DNA from: an uncultured Bacteroides sp.
Lineage (GTDB): Bacteria; Bacteroidota; Bacteroidia; Bacteroidales; Bacteroidaceae
Assembly: GCA_947074235.1 (NCBI GenBank)
Contig: CAMTOV010000008.1
Location: forward strand, 1-39,810
DNA: 39,810 bases
Direction of reading: 5' to 3'
The notes beneath the pieces are model-generated. The model was given only the letters and a program-made list of their open reading frames with translations, had not been told where the DNA came from and did no database searches. The stretch's first letter is position 1; each line of letters starts with the position of its first letter. Below, one piece after another: positions 7,567 through 16,032 of this stretch. The position numbers and the translations under genes are program-made.

Positions 7567-8424
7567 ATGAGTTACAATTTATTGAAAGGAAAAAGAGGTG
7601 TTATTTTTGGCGCTCTAAACGAACATTCTATTGCCTGGAAGGTAGCAGAAAGAGCAGTAGAAGAAGGTGCAACTATTACTTTATCAAATACTCCTATGGC
7701 TATTAGAATGGGAGAGGTAAACTTATTAGGTGAAAAGTTGAATTGCGAAGTAATTGCAGCTGATGCAACAAACGTAGAAGAACTTACAGCTGTTTTCGAA
7801 AAATCGATGGAAGTATTGGGAGGAAAAATTGATTTCGTTTTACATTCGATCGGAATGTCTCCTAATGTACGCAAAAAACGCACATACGATGATTTAGATT
7901 ATGGCATGTTGGATAAAACTTTGGATATTTCAGCAGTATCTTTTCATAAAATGATTCAATCGGCAAAAAAGGTTAATGCAATTGCAGAACATGGTTCGAT
8001 TGTTGCATTGAGCTATGTAGCAGCCCAACGTACATTCTATGGCTATAATGATATGGCAGATGCTAAAGCTCTACTCGAATCTATCGCTCGTAGCTTTGGA
8101 TATATTTATGGCAGAGAGCAAAATGTACGTGTAAATACTATTTCTCAATCGCCTACGTTTACAACTGCCGGTTCGGGAGTGAAAGGTATGGATAAGTTGT
8201 TTGACTTCTCTGACCGTATGTCTCCACTTGGCAATGCATCGGCTGACGAATGCGCTGACTATTGCATCGTGATGTTCTCTGATTTGACTCGCAAGGTAAC
8301 AATGCAAAACTTATTCCACGATGGAGGTTTCTCAAGTGTGGGTATGAGTCTTCGCGCTATGGCTACTTACGAAAAGGGTCTTGACGAATACAAAGACGAA
8401 AACGGAAATATTATCTACGGTTAA
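7567..8424 (+). CDS. fabI: enoyl-[acyl-carrier-protein] reductase (NADH)
   Basis: 285 residues, an SDR-fold enoyl-ACP reductase of the FabI type that completes each fatty-acid elongation cycle. The N-terminal cofactor segment GVIFGALNEHSIAWKVAERA is the modified glycine-rich loop of FabI. The active-site pair follows the Y-x6-K spacing of FabI: YNDMADAK places Tyr at 160 and Lys at 167, with a further Tyr two residues before. SQSPTFTTAGSGVKG matches the substrate-binding loop. The C-terminus is longer than in E. coli FabI (262 residues), as in Bacteroidetes homologues. It is monocistronic, with its own promoter and a strong terminator. Confidence 0.93.
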   Translation: MSYNLLKGKRGVIFGALNEHSIAWKVAERAVEEGATITLSNTPMAIRMGEVNLLGEKLNCEVIAADATNVEELTAVFEKSMEVLGGKIDFVLHSIGMSPNVRKKRTYDDLDYGMLDKTLDISAVSFHKMIQSAKKVNAIAEHGSIVALSYVAAQRTFYGYNDMADAKALLESIARSFGYIYGREQNVRVNTISQSPTFTTAGSGVKGMDKLFDFSDRMSPLGNASADECADYCIVMFSDLTRKVTMQNLFHDGGFSSVGMSLRAMATYEKGLDEYKDENGNIIYG

Positions 8425-8440
8425 TATACAAAAATCAATA

Positions 8441-8480
8441 AGGGCTTTCCTTCTTTGCATAAAAGAAGAAAGCCCTTTTA
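8441..8480 (+). terminator. fabI terminator
   Basis: AGGGCTTTCCTTCTTT (8441-8456) pairs with AAAGAAGAAAGCCCT (8462-8476) with one bulged base, followed by TTTTATTAT. It begins 17 bases after the fabI stop codon. Confidence 0.85.
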
Positions 8481-8509
8481 TTATATCCATCAGTTTATAG
8501 TTTATAGAA

Positions 8510-9214
8510 ATGGAAACTGCACTTTATCTTATTCCGGTTACTTTAGGAGAGACTTCTTTAGAGTCTGTTTTACCTATATATAATAAAGAGGTAATTCTTG
8601 GTATAAAACATTTCATTGTTGAAGATATACGTTCGGCTCGTCGCTTCTTAAAAAAAGTGGAAAAGAGTTTGGATATTGATTCGTTGCAGTTTTACATTCT
8701 AAACAAACACACTACCAAGGAAGAAGTTTCAGAATTTCTTAATCCATTGAGTAAAGGATATTCTATGGGGGTTATATCCGAAGCTGGTTGTCCTGCAGTG
8801 GCCGACCCGGGTGCTGATGTTGTAGCAATAGCACAAAGAAAGAATTTAAAAGTAGTTCCATTGGTTGGTCCATCTTCGATTATTTTATCGGTAATGGCAT
8901 CTGGATTCAATGGACAAAGCTTTGCTTTTCATGGATATCTGCCTGTTGAGAGTGGAGAACGGATTAAAAAACTCAAAATGCTAGAACAAAGAGTGTATGC
9001 CGAAGATCAAACTCAACTCTTCATCGAAACTCCTTATCGCAATGCCAAAATGATTGAAGATATACTTCAACATTGCAAGCCACAAACAAAACTTTGCATT
9101 GCAGCCAACATTACCTGCGAGGATGAATTTATCAAAACAAAGACTGTGAAGGAGTGGAAAGGTAAAGTTCCAAATCTAGCTAAGATTCCTTGTATATTTC
9201 TCTTATATCGATAA
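8510..9214 (+). CDS. SAM-dependent methyltransferase, RsmI-like
   Basis: 234 residues of the tetrapyrrole-methylase fold, closest in signature to RsmI (16S rRNA C1402 2'-O-methyltransferase). The region SEAGCPAVADPGADVVAIAQ followed by VVPLVGPSSIILSVMASG matches the SAM-binding loops of RsmI, and FIETPYRN matches the conserved FYESPHR motif. The N-terminus (MALYLIP-like MXTALYLIPVTLGETSLESVLP) and the absence of the RsmI C-terminal extension mark the shorter Bacteroidetes paralogue, which often coexists with a true RsmI. The substrate is therefore uncertain. The last 35 bases overlap the convergent membrane-protein gene. Confidence 0.8.
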   Translation: METALYLIPVTLGETSLESVLPIYNKEVILGIKHFIVEDIRSARRFLKKVEKSLDIDSLQFYILNKHTTKEEVSEFLNPLSKGYSMGVISEAGCPAVADPGADVVAIAQRKNLKVVPLVGPSSIILSVMASGFNGQSFAFHGYLPVESGERIKKLKMLEQRVYAEDQTQLFIETPYRNAKMIEDILQHCKPQTKLCIAANITCEDEFIKTKTVKEWKGKVPNLAKIPCIFLLYR

Positions 9215-10301
9215 TATCTTTTAGATAATCGAATTCATTTTCGAAACACTCACTAAAAAAATTCTGGCCGATATTTTGTTCGATTTGTTGAAGTTGCCAC
9301 AGTTTACCTCCTACGAAACGCTGATTAGTAAGAAGCGAGTCATCTTCTACATCCAACAAGAAAAGGTATATCAAGCGATTGGTAATTTCATTTTGAAAGC
9401 GATAGGTGATACTAAACGTTGGTGTCAAATCGGTTGCACCGGGAAAATACTTTTCCAACAATCTACTGCATCCCCCCTCTAGAGTCTCTCCAAACTTCAA
9501 ATAAGATTCACAAGGGATATCCATCTTACCTTTATCGAGAAGAAAGTTTTGCGAACGCTCACACAAAAACAACATCCCGTCATGAAGAACAGCGATTCTT
9601 ATTACGGGATATAAATCCTCTTTGTGCATACCTTCCAACACTTCAGATGCCAATGTTTTGCCAGTTACACCGCCCTTAGGGTTGACTATTGGAAAGTACT
9701 CTGTTTGTTTAGCTATTTTGTTGAAATACTGCAAACTGAATTGATTGACAATAATAGTCAGCACAAATATAATGGGAGGAAACACTTGATACAATACGGT
9801 ATGCCAATTTCTCCCTAATGGACTAAAAAACAGAAGAGAAACACCGATTATAATAAAGTGTAAAAGTCCAAAAAGCAATAATATATTAACACCTACAAAG
9901 CTAGATTCAATGCCCTGTGTCAATCTGGTTTTATCCACTCCCCTACTTCTATTTAAATAGGCATTAATGAAACGTCTTTTATGAAGAAATAAAACCAAAA
10001 CCGGAATAAGAATCGAAAGTTCTAGGGTCATGGGATAAGCAATAGTAGGAATACCCTCACTAAAAATGAGATCAGCAATTCCTATTAATATCAAAATAGC
10101 AGTGGATAGATATAATATAATATTTGGAAGACTTCTTTTAGAATAACGAAGATAATAATAAGAGAGCAACAAACCCAACACTATGCCCGCTATGATTGCA
10201 ATGGCTCGTCCCACCCATTCGCAAAGTAATATAGAAATAAGCACCGGAATAAATCCCAATGACATATTGAACTCCCATGACAAAATTCCCTTACGCCTCA
10301 T
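9180..10301 (-). CDS. integral membrane protein with C-terminal Nudix-like domain
   Basis: 373 residues. Residues about 13-200 hold roughly six hydrophobic membrane segments. Residues about 210-370 are soluble and read like a Nudix fold (LYPVIRIAVLHDGMLFLCERS, then DIPCESYLKFGETLEGGCSRLLEKYF, then FLLDVED). The Nudix box is degenerate: GETLEGGCSRLLEKYF lacks the REUxEE glutamates needed to bind metal, so the domain may sense or bind a nucleotide rather than cleave it. The start at 10301 is the longest; a Met at residue 13 would also fit. The stop lies inside the end of the convergent RsmI-like gene (35-base overlap). No specific function is known to me. Confidence 0.65.
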   Translation of the reverse strand: MRRKGILSWEFNMSLGFIPVLISILLCEWVGRAIAIIAGIVLGLLLSYYYLRYSKRSLPNIILYLSTAILILIGIADLIFSEGIPTIAYPMTLELSILIPVLVLFLHKRRFINAYLNRSRGVDKTRLTQGIESSFVGVNILLLFGLLHFIIIGVSLLFFSPLGRNWHTVLYQVFPPIIFVLTIIVNQFSLQYFNKIAKQTEYFPIVNPKGGVTGKTLASEVLEGMHKEDLYPVIRIAVLHDGMLFLCERSQNFLLDKGKMDIPCESYLKFGETLEGGCSRLLEKYFPGATDLTPTFSITYRFQNEITNRLIYLFLLDVEDDSLLTNQRFVGGKLWQLQQIEQNIGQNFFSECFENEFDYLKDIIDIREIYKES

Positions 10302-10413
10302 TTTTCAACCGTTTTTTCAATCAAGTAAACAAGTATAAATCATAATATCAAAAATGACTTTCTAACAACCACTTTTTGCTTAAAAAAGTTGATGTACAAA
10401 AGTTAAAACGCGT

Positions 10414-11265
10414 TTATTTAGCTACATGTTTCTCTGCATGATAAGAAGAACGCACCAAAGGGGCACTTTCTACTTTATCAAACCCGATAGCTAAAGCTTT
10501 TTGCTTGTATATATCAAACTGCTGCGGAGTAACATACTCTGCAACGGGATAATGTTTATGCGTGGGTTGAAGATATTGACCGATGGTTAATAACTTGCAA
10601 CCAACAAAATGTAAATCGTGCATCAATTGCTCCACCTCATCGGTGGTTTCGCCCAAGCCAACCATAATGCCACTTTTGCTCACCGCTCCCTTATCTGCTA
10701 TTTGTTTTATCACAGCAAGACTCGTTTCATAATGAGCTGCGCTTCGCACTAGCGGATTTAACCGACGCACTGTTTCCATATTGTGCGATATAATATCGGG
10801 CGAAGCATCAACAACTAAATCTACTAGCTCCAACCTCCCTTGAAAATCAGGAATTAAAACTTCTATAGTTGTATCTGGGTTTAATTTCTTTATCTCCTTT
10901 ATAGTATTCACCCAATGTGTTGCACCTAAGTCGGGCAGGTCATCACGGTCTACCGAGGTAACCACCGCATGGGTAAGATTCATCAATGCTATAGATTGAG
11001 CAACCGAAGCAGGTTCGTTGAGGTTGAGAGGTAGCGGTTTGCCGGTTTTGGTGTTGCAAAACTTGCAACTACGGGTACATATTTCGCCACCTATCATAAA
11101 GGTAGCCGTACCTTTCCCCCAGCATTCGCCCACATTGGGGCAGCGACCACTACTGCAAATCGTATGAAGCTTGTGTTCATCTACAATACGTTTTGTGTCT
11201 GTGTATCGTCCGTTTGCCCCAAAGTTTACCTTTAGCCACTCCGGCTTTTTCACTCGTTCTGTCAT
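10414..11265 (-). CDS. lipA: lipoyl synthase
   Basis: 283 residues, a radical-SAM enzyme that inserts two sulfur atoms into octanoyl groups on carrier domains of 2-oxoacid dehydrogenases or GcvH. Both cluster motifs are present. The auxiliary cluster Cys are C37, C42 and C48 (CSSGRCPNVGEC) and the radical-SAM Cys are C63, C67 and C70 (CTRSCKFC). The C-terminal RSSYHAE supplies the conserved Ser ligand. The ATG overlaps the stop codon of the DPP IV gene by one base (TAATG), so translation is probably coupled. No terminator is evident in the 112 bases after it. Confidence 0.96.
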   Translation of the reverse strand: MTERVKKPEWLKVNFGANGRYTDTKRIVDEHKLHTICSSGRCPNVGECWGKGTATFMIGGEICTRSCKFCNTKTGKPLPLNLNEPASVAQSIALMNLTHAVVTSVDRDDLPDLGATHWVNTIKEIKKLNPDTTIEVLIPDFQGRLELVDLVVDASPDIISHNMETVRRLNPLVRSAAHYETSLAVIKQIADKGAVSKSGIMVGLGETTDEVEQLMHDLHFVGCKLLTIGQYLQPTHKHYPVAEYVTPQQFDIYKQKALAIGFDKVESAPLVRSSYHAEKHVAK

Positions 11266-13481
11266 TACAGGTTGTTCAAAAAGAAGTTTGTCATGCGTCT
11301 ATAAAGATGATTTCTTGTGTTGCCACCATAAATACCGTGGTTGCGGTTGGTGTATATCTGCATATCAAACTGCTTGTCGAGTTGCACTAGATGTTCCGAA
11401 TATTCGGCTACATTTTGAAAATGCACGTTATCATCAGCCATACCATGAATGATAAGCAAGTTACCATTCAACTTATCGGCTCTACTGAAAGCTGAAGAAG
11501 CTTGATAGCCCGAAGCATTTTCTTTTGGAGTGCGCATATAGCGTTCTGTATAAATCGTGTCATAATACTTCCAATCGGTTGGCGCAGCCACTGCCACACC
11601 CGCTTTAAACACAGGAGTTCCTTCACTCATACTCATGATAGTAGTATAGCCACCATAGCTCCATCCCCAAATACCGATACGGTTTTTATCTACGTATGGC
11701 AAAGTGCCTAGATATTTAGCTGTAGCAACTTGGTCTTCTGCTTCTTGCACACCCAGTTTCATGTAAGTGCTTTTTTGGAAGGCAGCTCCACGTCCGCCTG
11801 TGCCTCGTCCGTCTACACACACTACTATAAAGCCTTGACTAGCCATATAGGTTTCCCAGCTTACACCAAAATTATCTAACACTTGTTGCGAACCAGGACC
11901 GCTGTACTGAAACTGTATAACAGGATATTTCTTGTTGGGCGAAAAGTCGGTAGGCTTCATCATCCATCCGTTTAGCTCTGTGCCGTTTGCTGTTTTGAAA
12001 GAGAAAAACTCTTTTTGAGGCATAGACTCTTGCGCTAGTGTATTTTGAAGCTTTTTGTTATCAATCAAAGTTTTGGTCACCTTACCTGTATTATCATTGA
12101 GTGTAGTGATAGTGGGCGTATTCAAATTGGCATATGTGTTTACATAATACTTCATCGTTGGGCTGAAAGTAGCGTTATTGATACCCTCTTGTTGAGAAAG
12201 CTTCGTCTTCTTTCCGTTCTTATCTACCTTGTAAACAGCTTGACGCATGGGGCTACCTTCGTTGCTAGTAAAGTAGAAGCTACCATCTTTCTGATCGTAT
12301 CCTAAGAATGATTTCACTTCAAAGTCACCTTTGGTCACTTGTTTAATCAAGTTGCCACCCATGCTATACCAGTATAAGTGAGGATAACCATCCTTTTCGC
12401 TCATAAAACTAAATGCTTCGGGGTAGAATTTGATATTTTCGTAGATATCATCATTTATATAATAAGGAGAATCATCGCGCAATACAAGCTTAGCAACAGT
12501 TGAGCGTGGATCAACAAAATACATATCAAATTTATTTTGATGACGATTCAATGTCATAACTGCCAGCTTGTTTGTATCCTCTGTAAAACGAATACGAGGA
12601 ATATAGCCATCCGCATCTACCGGAACATTCATGGTGCGTATTACCTTTGACTTAATATCAAAAGTTCTCACCTCTACTTTAGAGTTCACTTGTCCTGCCT
12701 TTGGATATTTATATGAGTAACTGCCTGGATAATCTGCATACTCGCTCATTTGTGGAGCTTCGCCGGCAAATAGTTGAAAGTCGAAAGTAGGCACATCCGT
12801 TTCGTCGAAGCGAATATACGCCAACATCGAATTGTCCGGACTAAATTCCAACGCACGTTTCATAGCAAACTCTTCCTCATAAACCCAGTCGGGGTGACCA
12901 TTAATAATAGAGTTGAACTTACCATCTTCAGTCACTTGACTTTCGCTATTTCCATAAAGCATTTTCACCAAATGGATATTATTATCGCGCACAAATGCCA
13001 CCATTGTACCATCGGGAGAGAACACAGGAGTTTGTTGTGGACCGCCATCCGATAGTTTTTCCAATTTATTGGCAGACATCACACCCTCTAAGTTTCTATT
13101 CAAAGGATATAGATAATAATCGGCAGTGAAAGAATGACGATAAATGGGCTCGGTATTTGTTGCAATTAACATCTTAGAACCATCAGGCGAGAACTGATAG
13201 CTATCAAATCTCTTAAAATCACCCTCACGCGCAGTCTCTATATCAAAGATTACCTCTACAGGTTCGCCGGTTTTAAAAGAATACTTTGTAATTTTTGTAC
13301 CCTCAGGATTCATCTGAGCATAATGTTCACCATCGGGCATAGGCACTATATTGCGAATTGTTTCAGGACGATACTTGCCCGAAACAATTTCTTTCAAATC
13401 TAACTGACTCTTAGCCTGCGAGAATCCCGCAAGCACATTTACAGATAATATAAGGAGAAAAAATATCTTCTTCATCTTCAC
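11265..13481 (-). CDS. dipeptidyl peptidase IV (S9B family)
   Basis: 738 residues with an N-terminal signal peptide (MKMKKIFFLLILSVNVLAGFSQA), so exported to the periplasm. Residues about 40-490 form the beta-propeller, with DWVYEEEFAM carrying the paired glutamates that hold the free N-terminus of the substrate. The C-terminal alpha/beta hydrolase domain has the nucleophile motif GWSYGG (Ser about 607), Asp in GMADDNVHF (about 683) and His in NHGIYGG (about 714). It releases dipeptides, typically X-Pro, from peptides, feeding amino acid uptake. It is first in a two-gene unit with lipA, overlapping by one base. The start could also be the second Met (residue 3). Confidence 0.93.
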   Translation of the reverse strand: MKMKKIFFLLILSVNVLAGFSQAKSQLDLKEIVSGKYRPETIRNIVPMPDGEHYAQMNPEGTKITKYSFKTGEPVEVIFDIETAREGDFKRFDSYQFSPDGSKMLIATNTEPIYRHSFTADYYLYPLNRNLEGVMSANKLEKLSDGGPQQTPVFSPDGTMVAFVRDNNIHLVKMLYGNSESQVTEDGKFNSIINGHPDWVYEEEFAMKRALEFSPDNSMLAYIRFDETDVPTFDFQLFAGEAPQMSEYADYPGSYSYKYPKAGQVNSKVEVRTFDIKSKVIRTMNVPVDADGYIPRIRFTEDTNKLAVMTLNRHQNKFDMYFVDPRSTVAKLVLRDDSPYYINDDIYENIKFYPEAFSFMSEKDGYPHLYWYSMGGNLIKQVTKGDFEVKSFLGYDQKDGSFYFTSNEGSPMRQAVYKVDKNGKKTKLSQQEGINNATFSPTMKYYVNTYANLNTPTITTLNDNTGKVTKTLIDNKKLQNTLAQESMPQKEFFSFKTANGTELNGWMMKPTDFSPNKKYPVIQFQYSGPGSQQVLDNFGVSWETYMASQGFIVVCVDGRGTGGRGAAFQKSTYMKLGVQEAEDQVATAKYLGTLPYVDKNRIGIWGWSYGGYTTIMSMSEGTPVFKAGVAVAAPTDWKYYDTIYTERYMRTPKENASGYQASSAFSRADKLNGNLLIIHGMADDNVHFQNVAEYSEHLVQLDKQFDMQIYTNRNHGIYGGNTRNHLYRRMTNFFLNNL

Positions 13482-13508
13482 GGTTTTGTGTTTTTAATTT
13501 TAGCAAGG

Positions 13509-13516
13509 CAAAAATA
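13509..13516 (-). promoter_or_regulatory. -7 box of the DPP IV-lipA unit
   Basis: TATTTTTG on the minus strand, a full TAnnTTTG match, 28 bases upstream of the DPP IV ATG. No convincing -33 element. Confidence 0.5.
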
Positions 13517-13602
13517 CAAAATAATATATTTGAAATGCTTTGCATTATACCTCTTTTTACTAAGATAGTTATAAATAAAACTAAAAACAGGAAACTGACA
13601 TT

Positions 13603-13665
13603 GTTTCATCACAGTGAAAATAAAGTTTCACTGCAATGAAACCTTTGTTTTATACAACATAAAAC
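13603..13665. repeat. tandem palindrome array, three units, 22-base period (same family as 1421-1504)
   Basis: Units begin at 13603, 13625 and 13647. They are GTTTCATCACAGTGAAAA, GTTTCACTGCAATGAAAC and a 19-base variant with arms GTTTTAT and ATAAAAC. In the third unit both arms changed together (C to T, G to A), so symmetry is kept. Separators are TAAA and CTTT. The array lies between the divergent DPP IV and rplU promoters. Confidence 0.85.
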
Positions 13666-13745
13666 AACGTGATTTGATATAAATCATCCCTAGTATCTAT
13701 TCAATTAATTTTCAACAGTATCATATAAGAAAAAAGAATAAAATG

Positions 13746-13776
13746 TTGGCTATAAAAAAAATAATAATTAATTTTG
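13746..13776 (+). promoter_or_regulatory. promoter of rplU-rpmA
   Basis: TTG (13746-13748) and TAATTTTG (13769-13776) are 20 bases apart, a full Bacteroides-type match. The transcript would carry an untranslated leader of roughly 80 bases. Confidence 0.7.
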
Positions 13777-13788
13777 TGCCCGATTATT

Positions 13789-13840
13789 CCGCAACGGGTT
13801 TGATAAAGAGATTTCTAAGAGATTAGAGACCACCCGCCGG
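13789..13840 (+). promoter_or_regulatory. structured 5' leader of rplU, candidate autoregulatory element
   Basis: CCG (13789-13791) can pair with CGG (13838-13840), and CGGGT (13795-13799) with ACCCG (13832-13836). Inside lies a seven-pair hairpin, TTTCTAA (13812-13818) with TTAGAGA (13823-13829) including one G-U pair, capped by a GAGA tetraloop of the GNRA kind. Ribosomal protein operons are often regulated through such leaders. The assignment is structural inference only. Confidence 0.45.
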
Positions 13841-13865
13841 AGCTAACTTATACATTATATATAAG

Positions 13866-14183
13866 ATGTACGCAATTGTAGAAATTAACGGTCAGCAGTT
13901 TAAAGCAGAAGCTGGCAAAAAATTGTTCGTTCACCACATTCAAGAAGCTGAAAACGGTGCAACAGTAGAATTCGACAAAGTTCTTTTAGTAGACAACGAA
14001 GGTGCTATCACAGTAGGTGCTCCTACAGTAGCTGGTGCTAAAGTGGTTTGCGAAGTGGTTTCTCCACTAGTAAAAGGCGAAAAAGTTCTTATCTTCCACA
14101 AGAAAAGAAGAAAAGGTCACCGCAAATTGAACGGACACCGTCAACAATTTACAGAGTTAACAATCAAAGAAGTAGTAGCTTAA
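13866..14183 (+). CDS. rplU: 50S ribosomal protein L21
   Basis: 105 residues, standard L21 length. [20 protein letters not shown] is the typical N-terminus (YAIIxxGGKQYKV type), and [20 protein letters not shown] is the basic 23S rRNA-binding C-terminal signature. It is first gene of the usual rplU-rpmA pair, 21 bases apart. Codon use is that of a highly expressed gene. A long structured leader precedes it. Confidence 0.98.
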   Translation: MYAIVEINGQQFKAEAGKKLFVHHIQEAENGATVEFDKVLLVDNEGAITVGAPTVAGAKVVCEVVSPLVKGEKVLIFHKKRRKGHRKLNGHRQQFTELTIKEVVA

Positions 14184-14204
14184 TCAATTAAAAAGTAAAA
14201 CGAA

Positions 14205-14474
14205 ATGGCACATAAGAAAGGTGTCGGTAGTTCTAAGAACGGCCGCGAATCAGCAAGTAAGAGATTAGGCGTTAAGATATTTGGTGGCGAAGTTTGCAAA
14301 GCAGGCAACATCATTATTCGCCAAAGAGGTACTTCATTCCACCCAGGTAACAACATGGGTATGGGTAAAGACCACACTCTTTTCGCTTTAGTAGATGGAA
14401 CTGTAAGTTTCAAAGTAGGTAAAGGAGACAAACGTACTGTTTCTATTATCCCAGCTGAAGCTACAGAAGCTTAA
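14205..14474 (+). CDS. rpmA: 50S ribosomal protein L27
   Basis: 89 residues. [20 protein letters not shown] is the classic L27 N-terminus that reaches into the peptidyl-transferase centre, starting directly with AHKKG and therefore without the cleavable N-terminal extension of Firmicutes. [28 protein letters not shown] is the conserved core. It is co-transcribed with rplU and followed by a strong terminator. Confidence 0.98.
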   Translation: MAHKKGVGSSKNGRESASKRLGVKIFGGEVCKAGNIIIRQRGTSFHPGNNMGMGKDHTLFALVDGTVSFKVGKGDKRTVSIIPAEATEA

Positions 14475-14494
14475 TCGAAGCAAAAACTAAGAAT

Positions 14495-14536
14495 AAAAGA
14501 GATGCATCACTAGCTGATTGCATCTCTTTTTCTTTT
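14495..14536 (+). terminator. rplU-rpmA terminator
   Basis: Perfect 12-base arms AAAAGAGATGCA (14495-14506) and TGCATCTCTTTT (14519-14530) with a 12-base loop, followed by TTTTCTTTTTT-type sequence. Confidence 0.9.
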
Positions 14537-14574
14537 TTACCCCCTCAAGCGCAACTATCTCAGCATATTTTATC

Positions 14575-14582
14575 TATCTTTG
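14575..14582 (+). promoter_or_regulatory. -7 box of serS
   Basis: TATCTTTG, a full TAnnTTTG match, 41 bases upstream of the serS ATG. No clear -33 element. Confidence 0.55.
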
Positions 14583-14623
14583 TGCTCGTTAAATAAGAAA
14601 AATTCAAAATCAATCATAAGGAT

Positions 14624-15898
14624 ATGCTTACGATCAAACAAATCACTGAAAACACCGACGCGGTTATTCGTAGTCTGGAAAAGAAGCATTTCAAAAATGC
14701 GAAAGAGGCGATTGAACAAGTAATCGCTTTCAATGACAAAAGACGCAGTACTCAAAATGTATTAGATAAGAACCTCGCAGAGGTGAACTCGCTTTCAAAA
14801 TCGATTGGTCAATTTATGAAAGAGGGCAAGAAAGAAGAAGCAGAATCGGCTCGTGCTCGTGTAGCTGAATTGAAAGAGGCTAACAAAACACTTCAAGCAG
14901 ATATGGATGGAGCAGCAGAGGATATGCAAACTGTACTTTACACCATCCCCAACCTACCCTACGATGAAGTACCCGAAGGTGGAACAGCTGAGGAAAATGT
15001 AATTGAAAAAACAGGCGGAATGGAAACTGAGTTGCCTAAAGATGCACTACCTCACTGGGAATTGACTAAGAAGTATGATTTGATAGACTTTGACTTGGGT
15101 GTTAAAATCACCGGAGCTGGTTTTCCAGTATATAAAGGTAAAGGTGCTCAATTGCAACGCGGTTTGATTAACTTCTTCCTTGACGAAGCTCGCAAAGCAG
15201 GTTATATGGAAATTATGCCTCCAACAGTGGTAAACGCTGCATCGGGCTATGGCACTGGTCAGCTACCCGACAAAGAGGGACAGATGTATCACTGCCAATT
15301 GGATGATTTGTATTTGATTCCTACAGCCGAAGTTCCTGTTACAAATATCTACCGTGACGTAATTCTTGATGAGAAACAGCTTCCTATCATGAACTGTGCA
15401 TATACTCAATGTTTCCGTCGCGAAGCGGGTTCGTATGGTAAAGATGTACGTGGATTGAATCGTTTGCACGAATTCTCGAAAGTAGAGATTGTACGCATTG
15501 ACAAACCGGAACATTCTAAACAATCGCACAAAGAAATGCTTGAGCATGTAGAGAATCTACTAATCAAACTGGAATTGCCTTACCGCATTCTTCGCCTTTG
15601 TGGTGGAGATATGAGTTTTACAGCTGCACTTTGTTTCGACTTTGAAGTTTACTCTGAAGCACAAAAGCGCTGGTTGGAAGTTAGCTCGGTATCAAATTTT
15701 GATACATATCAAGCGAATCGCTTGAAGTGTCGTTATCGTTCGGCTGAAAAGAAAACTGAACTTTGCCATACGTTGAATGGTTCGGCATTGGCATTGCCAC
15801 GTATAGTAGCTGCTTTGCTCGAGAACAATCAAACTCCCGAAGGCATCCGCATTCCAAAAGCACTTGTGCCTTACGTAGGTTTTGAAATTATAGACTGA
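14624..15898 (+). CDS. serS: serine--tRNA ligase
   Basis: 424 residues, the usual length. Residues 1 to about 110 are the helical arm that contacts the long variable arm of tRNA-Ser. The class II core shows motif 2 (CFRREAGSYGKDVRGLNRLHEFSKVE) and motif 3 (NGSALALPRIVAALLENNQ). The C-terminal end PEGIRIPKALVPYVG is typical. It charges tRNA-Ser, and also tRNA-Sec if present. It is single, with its own promoter and terminator. Confidence 0.97.
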   Translation: MLTIKQITENTDAVIRSLEKKHFKNAKEAIEQVIAFNDKRRSTQNVLDKNLAEVNSLSKSIGQFMKEGKKEEAESARARVAELKEANKTLQADMDGAAEDMQTVLYTIPNLPYDEVPEGGTAEENVIEKTGGMETELPKDALPHWELTKKYDLIDFDLGVKITGAGFPVYKGKGAQLQRGLINFFLDEARKAGYMEIMPPTVVNAASGYGTGQLPDKEGQMYHCQLDDLYLIPTAEVPVTNIYRDVILDEKQLPIMNCAYTQCFRREAGSYGKDVRGLNRLHEFSKVEIVRIDKPEHSKQSHKEMLEHVENLLIKLELPYRILRLCGGDMSFTAALCFDFEVYSEAQKRWLEVSSVSNFDTYQANRLKCRYRSAEKKTELCHTLNGSALALPRIVAALLENNQTPEGIRIPKALVPYVGFEIID

Positions 15899-15919
15899 TA
15901 ATACGCTTATTATACCATC

Positions 15920-15950
15920 AAAGCCACCCTAAAAAGGTGGCTTTTCTTTT
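15920..15950 (+). terminator. serS terminator
   Basis: AAAGCCACC (15920-15928) pairs with GGTGGCTTT (15936-15944) across a short loop and is followed by a T-rich stretch. It begins 21 bases after the stop codon. Confidence 0.85.
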
Positions 15951-15969
15951 ATTATTTATAAATAAGGTT

Positions 15970-15977
15970 TATCTTTG
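15970..15977 (+). promoter_or_regulatory. -7 box of the fused flavoprotein gene
   Basis: TATCTTTG, full TAnnTTTG match, 55 bases upstream of the ATG at 16033. No clear -33 element. Confidence 0.55.
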
Positions 15978-16032
15978 CCCAAATATCATTCTGAAAGATT
16001 TTACGCAATAAACCCAACAAATTAATTAGATA

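Noticed and set aside
7301-7570. Small gene of 89 residues between GH28 and fabI
   Set aside because: It covers the hairpin and the fabI promoter, overlaps the fabI start, and has no recognisable family features.
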